Below, piece by piece: positions 1 through 5,093 of a stretch of DNA of 5,093 bases. The notes under the pieces are model-generated. The model worked only from the letters and a program-made list of their open reading frames with translations. It did no database searches and had not been told where the DNA came from. The position numbers and the translations under genes were made by a program. Position 1 is the first letter of the stretch. Each line of letters begins with the position of its first letter. Source of the DNA: Treponema sp. (GTDB taxonomy: Bacteria; Spirochaetota; Spirochaetia; Treponematales; Treponemataceae); assembly GCA_016282455.1 (NCBI GenBank), contig JAEEKM010000304.1, positions 1-5,093 on the forward strand, written 5' to 3'.

Positions 1-1
1 T

Positions 2-916
2 ATAAAATCTATTTTAAGCCAATCATATAAAAACATTGAAGTAATTATTGTGAATGACGGGTCCACAGATAAGAGCGAAGAGAAAATTCTTGAAATAGAA
101 GATACTCGTATAAAGTATAAATATCAAAATAATTCAGGACCATCTTCTGCTAGAAATAATGGACTTAATATTGCTACAGGTGATTATATTACATTCGTCG
201 ATAGTGACGATTATCTTTTAGATAATACACTTGAAAGTCTTATGTCTACAGCTATTTCTACGGGGGCAGACATTATTTCTTTCAACATATTAAAAAAATT
301 ATCTGATACCCATTATATAGAAATAAAAGAACCATATTCAAAAGAATCAGATTGGAAGGATTTTTATACAAACTTTTTGTTACATAATGGACTCTGTTCC
401 TTGTGTAATAAAATTTTTAAAAGAAAACTTTTTGAAAATATTCGACTTTATGAGGATATACATTTAGGAGAAGATTCAACTGCTCTTTTAAGAGTATTAC
501 CATTATCAAAAAAAATAGTACATGTTTCACATCCATTTTATGTCTACGATCTTACACATGAAGGAATAAGCAGAAATGCAAAAAAAAATGTTTATGAATA
601 TATGACAGCAGTTCGTCGCGTAGAAGAATACTACATTTCTAATAATATAATTCCACCTCTTCCAAATTGTCTATTACGCCTTAAGATCTGCTATTACACA
701 CTTTATTTTTGCTCTCTTCATAAAGCAAAAAAACTTGGATATTGGGATTATTTTAAATTAGCAGAAGATTTTTTCAATGATTTTCCTTTAATTATAAAAA
801 ACAAAAACTTTCATAAGATAGCGCTAAAATTTAAACTATTCTCGATAGTATATAATACAGTATATCTTTTATTGTATAAGCAAATCTTCTTTCTCCACCA
901 TGACAAAAAAAAATAA
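2..916 (+). CDS. Family 2 glycosyltransferase, 5'-truncated by the window edge
   Basis: This is a GT-A fold glycosyltransferase that would transfer a sugar from a nucleotide-sugar donor onto a growing surface glycan at the cytoplasmic face. The reading frame is open from base 2, and 304 residues are visible. The GTG at 50 is an internal Val codon inside the conserved strand before NDGSTD, not a start. About 15-20 N-terminal residues, normally a SVIIPVYN-type strand, lie off the left edge. Visible motifs (numbered from the first visible residue) are SILSQSYKNIEVIIVNDGSTD at 3-23, split here as an SILSQSY helix and an NDGSTD donor-binding loop (18-23); SSARNNGL (about 48-55); the metal-binding DSDD (67-70); and GED (156-158), which matches the usual catalytic-base position. 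The C-terminal third is rich in Tyr, Phe and Lys and ends in a Lys tail. The gene closes with tandem TAA stops. The acceptor and donor cannot be read from sequence. The gene is far more AT-rich than its neighbours, as is typical of transferred polysaccharide clusters. Confidence 0.93.
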   Translation: MKSILSQSYKNIEVIIVNDGSTDKSEEKILEIEDTRIKYKYQNNSGPSSARNNGLNIATGDYITFVDSDDYLLDNTLESLMSTAISTGADIISFNILKKLSDTHYIEIKEPYSKESDWKDFYTNFLLHNGLCSLCNKIFKRKLFENIRLYEDIHLGEDSTALLRVLPLSKKIVHVSHPFYVYDLTHEGISRNAKKNVYEYMTAVRRVEEYYISNNIIPPLPNCLLRLKICYYTLYFCSLHKAKKLGYWDYFKLAEDFFNDFPLIIKNKNFHKIALKFKLFSIVYNTVYLLLYKQIFFLHHDKKK

Positions 917-928
917 TAATGCTATACT
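900..928 (+). promoter_or_regulatory. Sigma-70-type promoter of hslO
   Basis: The -35 box is ATGACA (900-905, 5 of 6 to TTGACA). After a 17-bp spacer comes the -10 box TATACT (923-928), preceded by TGC, which makes it an extended -10. The -35 box lies inside the last codons of the glycosyltransferase gene, and the -10 box lies in the 18-bp gap before hslO. The expected transcription start, about 7 nt past the -10, falls at or within a base or two of the hslO ATG at 935. The transcript would therefore be leaderless. The assignment is by pattern only. Confidence 0.7.
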
Positions 929-934
929 CCCCGC

Positions 935-1897
935 ATGATTAAGCAGGAAATCAAAGACGCAGAACTTAAAGAAAAAATTTCAAAACTCCCCAAAGACGAT
1001 ATGGCTGTTTTTGTCATGGCAGACGGACGTATTCGTGGTGCACTTTTTCATGGTACCCGTTTTGTAAACCAGATGCGGGCCCAGCATAACACAGGCATTC
1101 TGGAAACCATGGTTTTGGGACAGGCAAGCCTTTGCGGTGCACTTCTTCTTCCAACAATGAAGGGAAAAGAACATCTTACCTGGAGGTATGAAGTTGCAGG
1201 TCCTGCCCAGGGATTTTCTGTTGACGTGGATTCAACCGGCTATGTAAGAAGCTGTCTTTTTACAGACCACATTCCTGTAGATAAACCTCTTGAAAACTGG
1301 AATCTTGCTCCTTTCCTTGGTGAAGGTACAATGACAATTTCCACTTTGCGCGAAAACGACAAGGAACCCCAGCAGAGTACCGTAAGCATTTCAAACAAAA
1401 ACATTGCACAGGATCTTGCCTGGTACTTCCATCAGTCTGAGCAAGTGAACACTGCCTTTAACACCGGCATTCAGATGGACGAGAAGGGTCGTGTAATCGG
1501 AGCAGGCGGAATGTTCCTGCAGGTGCTCCCGGAAACAGGCGGCACAAAAAAACTCGGCTCCCAGATAAACACCAGTGCAAACAAAAAAAATGACGACGAA
1601 CTTTTAGAAAAAGTAGAACTTGCTTTTAGAACTGCTCCATCTCTCGGCCAATGGTTCAGCGAAGGCGGCTCCATCGAAGATATTGTCTACGGTCTCTTCC
1701 GCGAGTTCAAACCCAGCATTGCCCTGCACCGTGACGTACGCTACGACTGCCCCTGCAACAAGGACTACTACCTGAACTACCTGCGTCATCTTCCCAAATC
1801 AGAACTTGACGAAATAAAAAAGACCTGCCCCGACCCCCTGGAAATCGTCTGCCAGAACTGCGGTTCTGTTTACAGAATTCCACTTGGGGAGATTTAG
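935..1897 (+). CDS. hslO: Hsp33, redox-regulated molecular chaperone
   Basis: This is a cytoplasmic holdase chaperone that is inactive and zinc-bound when reduced. In the known family it unfolds and dimerises on oxidation to protect proteins during oxidative or bleach stress. At 320 residues it is slightly longer than the usual 290-300. The N-terminal substrate-binding domain covers roughly 22-200, with the family-typical patches HNTG (51-54), YFHQSEQ (164-170) and GAGGMFLQVLP (189-199). A linker region (about 205-260) follows. The C-terminal zinc switch has Cys272, Cys274, Cys306 and Cys309 in a CxC-X31-CxxC pattern, so all four zinc ligands are present. Cys298 is an extra cysteine inside the switch loop. 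The ATG at 935 is chosen because the N-terminus aligns with the family and a good promoter lies just upstream. There is no Shine-Dalgarno sequence (the six bases before the ATG are CCCCGC). It is probably transcribed alone, ending at the hairpin over its stop codon. Confidence 0.96.
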   Translation: MIKQEIKDAELKEKISKLPKDDMAVFVMADGRIRGALFHGTRFVNQMRAQHNTGILETMVLGQASLCGALLLPTMKGKEHLTWRYEVAGPAQGFSVDVDSTGYVRSCLFTDHIPVDKPLENWNLAPFLGEGTMTISTLRENDKEPQQSTVSISNKNIAQDLAWYFHQSEQVNTAFNTGIQMDEKGRVIGAGGMFLQVLPETGGTKKLGSQINTSANKKNDDELLEKVELAFRTAPSLGQWFSEGGSIEDIVYGLFREFKPSIALHRDVRYDCPCNKDYYLNYLRHLPKSELDEIKKTCPDPLEIVCQNCGSVYRIPLGEI

Positions 1898-1922
1898 ACA
1901 GGTCTAAACCAGTTTTATTTTT
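1893..1922 (+). terminator. Probable intrinsic terminator of hslO
   Basis: A perfect 7-bp inverted repeat, TTTAGAC (1893-1899) and GTCTAAA (1902-1908), overlaps the hslO TAG stop (1895-1897). It is followed at a short distance by a T-rich run broken by one A (1913-1922). As RNA the hairpin would be a 6-bp stem with a CAGG loop. The stem is AT-rich and four bases separate it from the T-run, so it is weak. The T-run lies inside the 3' end of the convergent GH31 gene. Read on the minus strand, the hairpin lacks a T tail, so it does not look like a good terminator for GH31. Confidence 0.5.
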
Positions 1923-3972
1923 CTATATTTCTCATTCCGGATGCAAGGTCTATCTTTCTTGTATACCCGTCATCCTCGTAAAGTGAATAACTTTTTCCGT
2001 CACCTACAAGAATAAGATTTTCTGTAGAAATATCTTTTGTGGAAAGGGGCATTTTTCTTCCATTCTCCGCCATTGCAAGAGGCACTGCTTTTCCCTTTCT
2101 GACAAAGAAGACAACACTTTCTTCCGGAACTTCTATGTAAAGGTCGCCTTTTTTTACAGGAGTGCAGGTTGCCTTTGAGTTTTCCCAGCGAACCATTGTC
2201 ATGTCTTCGGGCAGGTAAACCATTCTTCCCCTTGCGTTCTGGGTGTAGACAGGTGCAATCATGATTCCTTCACCCACCAGCAGCTGGTCTTCTATGCAAA
2301 GAACACGACTGTCGTCTGCAAAATCAAAAGTCAGAGGACGCATGAACATTTTTGAATCTACCGCACACTTTACAAACTCGCTGTAAATGTATGGAAGCAA
2401 AGCATAACGTAAATCAAGTATGCTCTTAAAGTCTTCAGGATTTTTGAAGGAATAGCATTCCTGTTCCCTTGTGTTCCATGCAGCATGATTTCGCATGAGA
2501 GGAGTAAACACTCCCAGTGCCAGCCATCTCATTACAAGATCGCGGGTGGAAGAGTCACCAAAACCGCCGATGTCTGCACCATTGTAAAGGAAACCGCACA
2601 TGTTAAGTCCTGGCATCATTTTTATTTCCAGGAGCAGGTGTGCCCAGGTAGAAGCATTATCTCCCTGCCAGATGCCTCCGTACCTGTGGGCACCAATGCA
2701 GCTTGCCCTTGAGTAGATGAGCATTCTTTTTTCAGGACTGATTTTTTTAAGTCCCTCACCTGCGGCACGTGTCATCCAGGCACCATAAATGTTGTGAATT
2801 TTATTGTGGCAGATTTTTTCTTCTGAACCGCTTCCTTTGTCCGGATTATGGGGCAGTTTGTGGAAGAAGCGGGCATAATCATCTTCCCTGTTAAAAGTGC
2901 TTCCGGCAAGAGAAGTAAAGTCAAAGAAGTTGTCGATGTCCAGATTTTTTCCTTCGTAACTTTTTATTTTATTAAAAGTTTCTGCAAGGCTTTCGTCTGA
3001 ATAGAACATGGCAGGTTCATTCATGTCGTTCCAGAAGCCTTCTACTCCCTGGTCTGTGAGTACCCGGTATTTTTCTCCAAACCAGGCACGGGCGTCATCA
3101 TTAAAGAAATCTGTAAAGTGACTTCTTCCGGGCCAGACACCTGCGGCAAATTCTTTTCCGTCTGCTTTTGTTACAAAGAATTTATTTTTCATTCCTTCTT
3201 CGTAAACTGAATATCCTTCCTTTACTTTTACACCGGCATCGATTATGGGAACAAGGTGAATGCCTTCTTTTGCCATGTCTGAATTAAGTTTTGCAAAGTC
3301 GGGGAATTTCTTTTTATCTACGGTAAAGTCTTCGTATTCTTCCATGTAGTCAATGTCAAGGCAGACTGAATCTAGCGGCAGATTAAGGTCACGGTATTTT
3401 TTTACAACTTCGCGCACATCCTTTTCATTGCGGTAGCCCCATCTGCTCTGCTGGTAGCCGAATGCCCAGAAGGGAGGAATGTAACTCTGGCCGATAAGTT
3501 TTCTAAACTGACCTGTTACATCACTTAGTTTTTCTGCAGAAGTTACTGCATTTTTTTCCGGGGTGAGAATGTAAACTTCCAGGCCTGTGTCTTCTGTAGT
3601 AACTGTGAGCTGGTCGTAGTCTGTCCATCCAATGTCAAAAGTGATGCGGCTCGGGGTGTCAAAGAAAATTCCAAAAATGTCCTTTGCAAAAACAAGAAGA
3701 AAATTGTGGGCACCGTACATGCTGGGAGTGTTGTCATGCTGATTGGGAACATCTGAACACCAGCTTACATATTTAAAACCACGCTTATTCATGCCGCGGA
3801 CACTTTCGCCCAGTCCATAAATAATGTCGTTTTTTTCCAGAGAAAGATTCCACTTAAAGGGAAATGCTGATTCAACTTTTCCAAATGAAAGGGTCTGACT
3901 TTTTTCTTCAGAAATGTCCTCAACCACCGCACCAGTATAAACCGGCTGACCGAATACAAATTTCTTCACCAT
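1915..3972 (-). CDS. GH31 alpha-glucosidase (isomaltase-like, Ro-alphaG1 type)
   Basis: This is a retaining exo-acting glycoside hydrolase that releases glucose from the non-reducing ends of alpha-glucosides. At 685 residues it is close in length and layout to the Ruminococcus obeum enzyme Ro-alphaG1 (about 663, from memory). The N-terminal beta-sandwich (about 1-155) includes GLGESVRGMNKRG (53-65) and YGAHNF (86-91). The (beta/alpha)8 barrel follows with QSRWGY (175-180) and DIDYM (206-210). The nucleophile is Asp316 in WNDMNEP, the acid/base is Asp438 in WQGDN, and MRNHAAW (493-499) is also present. C-terminal beta domains run from about 545. A subdomain insert of about 70 residues (325-395) separates the nucleophile from the HNIYG motif. 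No signal peptide or membrane segment is seen, so it should act in the cytoplasm on imported oligosaccharides. Trp178 aligns with Trp169 of Ro-alphaG1, which favours alpha-1,6 substrates; this specificity call is inference. The start at 3972 is supported by family alignment and a TATAAT box 7 nt upstream. It is transcribed alone, convergent with hslO and divergent from the SulP gene. Confidence 0.95.
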   Translation of the reverse strand: MVKKFVFGQPVYTGAVVEDISEEKSQTLSFGKVESAFPFKWNLSLEKNDIIYGLGESVRGMNKRGFKYVSWCSDVPNQHDNTPSMYGAHNFLLVFAKDIFGIFFDTPSRITFDIGWTDYDQLTVTTEDTGLEVYILTPEKNAVTSAEKLSDVTGQFRKLIGQSYIPPFWAFGYQQSRWGYRNEKDVREVVKKYRDLNLPLDSVCLDIDYMEEYEDFTVDKKKFPDFAKLNSDMAKEGIHLVPIIDAGVKVKEGYSVYEEGMKNKFFVTKADGKEFAAGVWPGRSHFTDFFNDDARAWFGEKYRVLTDQGVEGFWNDMNEPAMFYSDESLAETFNKIKSYEGKNLDIDNFFDFTSLAGSTFNREDDYARFFHKLPHNPDKGSGSEEKICHNKIHNIYGAWMTRAAGEGLKKISPEKRMLIYSRASCIGAHRYGGIWQGDNASTWAHLLLEIKMMPGLNMCGFLYNGADIGGFGDSSTRDLVMRWLALGVFTPLMRNHAAWNTREQECYSFKNPEDFKSILDLRYALLPYIYSEFVKCAVDSKMFMRPLTFDFADDSRVLCIEDQLLVGEGIMIAPVYTQNARGRMVYLPEDMTMVRWENSKATCTPVKKGDLYIEVPEESVVFFVRKGKAVPLAMAENGRKMPLSTKDISTENLILVGDGKSYSLYEDDGYTRKIDLASGMRNIEK

Positions 3973-3979
3973 ATATCAA

Positions 3980-4008
3980 ATTATACCCCCTAAAAATCAA
4001 TCTGAACA
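3980..4008 (-). promoter_or_regulatory. Promoter of the GH31 gene
   Basis: A perfect TATAAT on the minus strand (3980-3985) lies 7 nt before the ATG. At a 17-bp spacing upstream the -35 position reads TGTTCA (4003-4008), a poor match (3 of 6 to TTGACA). The -10 is therefore convincing and the -35 weak, so an activator may be needed; that is inference. The expected start of transcription is at about 3973, next to the start codon. An AGGGGG lies just upstream of the -10, 13 nt from the ATG. That is too far for a normal ribosome binding site, and it would not be in the transcript if the -10 is used. Confidence 0.6.
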
Positions 4009-4188
4009 GTGGCATTTTTCCGAATATTTGTAAAAATTGTATGATTTTTTTATTCACAAATCAGAAACTGACACTTCACTCCCGCTGCATCTGTCATGGG
4101 TGCCACTTTGTAGCCGCAGTAAAACAATAATGCAGTCACAAAATTGTGGGGCATTTTATATTTATTCAATTATGATGGTTAGTCAAAT

Positions 4189-4304
4189 TGTACGCTGCAA
4201 TGGAGTCGGGGTTCCACTACGAAAAAAATTCTGCACAAACGTAGCGCAGCGAAGTGCGGAAGCCTTTTTTCGTAGTGGGTTCCCGACGGGAATGGAAGCG
4301 TACA
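4189..4304. repeat. 116-bp imperfect inverted repeat, MITE/REP-like element
   Basis: The ends are TGTACGCT (4189-4196) and its complement AGCGTACA (4297-4304). Inside, 4205-4227 pairs with 4265-4287 over 23 positions. It contains GTCGGG with CCCGAC and a perfect 14-bp stem CCACTACGAAAAAA (4214-4227) with 4265-4278. The three positions between hold two G-T wobbles and one T-T mismatch. A further 8-bp inner stem (4229-4236 with 4254-4261, one G-T pair) closes a 17-nt GC-rich loop. The right arm also holds a small palindrome, TTCCCG-A-CGGGAA (4280-4292). The trinucleotide ATT sits directly outside GTACGC on both sides and could be a short target duplication or chance. The element is GC-richer than its flanks. 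It encodes no transposase, so it would be non-autonomous or an extragenic palindromic repeat. Copy number elsewhere is unknown from this window. Confidence 0.75.
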
Positions 4305-4343
4305 TTTTTATCTGAATCTTGAAATTATAAAAATCCACATACC

Positions 4344-4372
4344 TTGTTTACAACAAAGACATTCGCTATAAT
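4344..4372 (+). promoter_or_regulatory. Promoter of the SulP transporter gene
   Basis: The -35-like TTGTTT (4344-4349, matching the TTG core) is followed after 17 bp by a perfect TATAAT (4367-4372). The ATG starts 10 bases past the last -10 base, so the leader would be about 1-5 nt. No Shine-Dalgarno sequence lies between the -10 and the start. The promoter lies 40 bp beyond the right end of the inverted-repeat element. Confidence 0.7.
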
Positions 4373-4381
4373 CTGCCCATC

Positions 4382-5093
4382 ATGTTTAAACCAGAGCTTT
4401 TTAATTCACTCAAAACCTACAGCACAAAAACTTTTGTCAGCGACCTGATTGCAGGTATCATTGTGGGCATTGTTGCCCTTCCCCTTGCCATTGCCTTTGC
4501 CATTGCCTCAGGCGTGAATCCTGCGGCAGGACTTTTTACTGCCATTATTGCAGGCTTTTGCATTTCCTTTTTTGGCGGAAGCCGTGTTCAGATTGGCGGA
4601 CCGACAGGTGCTTTTGCAGTAATCGTTTACGGAGTAGTTGCCCAGTACGGAATGGGTGGTCTTGCCACTGCAACAGTCATGGCAGGCATTCTCCTCATTC
4701 TTCTTGGTGCATTTAAAATGGGAGGACTTGTAAAGTTTATTCCATATACAATCGTCACAGGTTTTACTGCAGGCATTGCAGTTACCATTGCGGCAGGTCA
4801 GTTAGGAGATTTCTTTGGACTTCGCCCTGACTTTTCTACTCCAATGACCATTCTCGGAGAAGAATACAGCAAGATGCCTGGAGATTTTCTTCCAAAAATT
4901 ATTGTTTACATCCGTTCTGCCACAACAATAAATATTTATTCAACAGTCATGGCAGCGGTTTGTCTTGCATTTATCTTTATCTGGTCAAAGTTCATCAAAA
5001 AAATACCAGGAAGTTTTGTGGTGATTGTTCTTGCCACAGTTGTAAGCCTCATCCTTGAAAAAACCGCAGGCCTTCACACAGACACCATAGGAA
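4382..5093 (+). CDS. SulP-family anion permease (sulfate/bicarbonate type), 3'-truncated
   Basis: This is an inner-membrane secondary transporter of the SulP/SLC26 family, whose members move sulfate, bicarbonate or dicarboxylates by symport or exchange with H+ or Na+. The first 237 residues are visible and the frame is still open at the right edge. The missing part should hold the remaining membrane helices and possibly a cytoplasmic STAS domain. Visible signatures are a short cytoplasmic N-terminus, DLIAGIIVGIVALPLAIAFA (21-40) with SGVNPAAGL (43-51) from the first core helices, and GGPTGAF (72-78), the substrate-site loop. Hydrophobic spans fall at about 20-44, 47-65, 73-89, 93-114, 116-140, 186-202 and 207-226. 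A less hydrophobic stretch (about 141-183) links two of them. The ATG at 4382 is preferred because the conserved region begins only about 20 residues later and the next Met is residue 91. The substrate cannot be settled from this part. The preserved frame and promoter suggest a working gene. Confidence 0.94.
   Translation, partial: MFKPELFNSLKTYSTKTFVSDLIAGIIVGIVALPLAIAFAIASGVNPAAGLFTAIIAGFCISFFGGSRVQIGGPTGAFAVIVYGVVAQYGMGGLATATVMAGILLILLGAFKMGGLVKFIPYTIVTGFTAGIAVTIAAGQLGDFFGLRPDFSTPMTILGEEYSKMPGDFLPKIIVYIRSATTINIYSTVMAAVCLAFIFIWSKFIKKIPGSFVVIVLATVVSLILEKTAGLHTDTIG

Larger units (their letters stand above)
3973..4381. other. 409-bp divergent intergenic region
   Basis: This is the non-coding stretch between the divergent GH31 and SulP starts. 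The GH31 promoter is at its left end, the SulP promoter at its right end, and the 116-bp inverted-repeat element at 4189-4304. Between 4009 and 4188 I see AT-rich sequence with two weak dyads: ATTTGT (4026-4031) with ACAAAT (4056-4061), and an interrupted 11-pair dyad between 4101-4111 and 4138-4153. No convincing gene, operator or riboswitch is visible. Short open frames run across it, but they have no family resemblance or start signals and pass straight through the repeat. Confidence 0.75.

Noticed and set aside
50..916. GTG at 50 as the glycosyltransferase start
   Set aside because: It is the Val codon before the conserved NDGSTD motif, and the frame continues upstream with family-typical sequence to the window edge.
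1471..1789. Minus-strand open frames within hslO
   Set aside because: They are shadows of the hslO coding frame and have no independent support.
2485..2712. Plus-strand open frame within the GH31 gene
   Set aside because: It lies antisense to conserved GH31 catalytic motifs and shows no protein-like character of its own.
4026..4061. AT-rich dyad with a T-run as a terminator
   Set aside because: No gene reads into it on the + strand, the stem is only six AT-rich pairs, and the T-run is in the loop rather than after the stem.
3864..4130. An 88-codon open frame on the + strand
   Set aside because: It begins antisense to the GH31 N-terminus and runs across that gene's promoter. There is no family resemblance and no ribosome or promoter signal.
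4189..4304. The inverted repeat as an integron attC site (Treponema denticola carries a chromosomal integron)
   Set aside because: The ends lack the GTTRRRY/RYYYAAC core sites and no cassette gene or integrase is visible.
4037..4315. A 92-codon open frame on the + strand in the intergenic region
   Set aside because: It reads straight through the inverted repeat, has no start signal and resembles no family. Its C-terminal half is simply the translated repeat.

Overview
The window holds two complete genes and two genes cut by its edges. They sit in a mixed-composition chromosome that looks like a host-associated spirochaete, most likely Treponema. That assignment is tentative. It rests on the general look of the Hsp33 and GH31 proteins, roughly 45-50% GC in the housekeeping genes, and the lack of a usable Shine-Dalgarno sequence at all three visible start codons. 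The last point argues against the Firmicutes, whose GH31 enzymes are otherwise close. A protein or 16S search would settle it.

Layout, left to right. (1) Bases 2-916 (+) are the 3' part of a family 2 glycosyltransferase. It is strikingly AT-rich (about 28% GC in the lines I counted) and is probably the end of a surface-polysaccharide cluster lying to the left. (2) Immediately after it, at 935-1897 (+), is hslO, the redox-regulated chaperone Hsp33. Its own promoter sits partly inside the end of the glycosyltransferase gene. (3) Convergent with hslO, 17 bp away, is a 685-residue GH31 alpha-glucosidase (1915-3972, -). It resembles the Ruminococcus obeum enzyme Ro-alphaG1 and keeps the tryptophan associated with isomaltose preference. 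(4) A 409-bp divergent intergenic region follows. It carries a 116-bp long imperfect inverted repeat (4189-4304) that looks like a MITE or REP-type element. (5) At 4382 (+) begins a SulP-family anion transporter, which runs off the right edge.

The genes do not form one pathway. The glycosyltransferase belongs to envelope polysaccharide synthesis, Hsp33 to oxidative-stress protein protection, GH31 to intracellular oligosaccharide breakdown, and SulP to anion uptake. Each of the three genes with a visible start has its own promoter.

The most interesting shared signal is that all three visible starts have a TATAAT-like -10 box only 6-9 nt upstream of the ATG, which predicts leaderless or nearly leaderless mRNAs. 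The second is the inverted-repeat element. I saw no defence system, CRISPR array, tRNA, rRNA, riboswitch or obviously new multi-gene system here.
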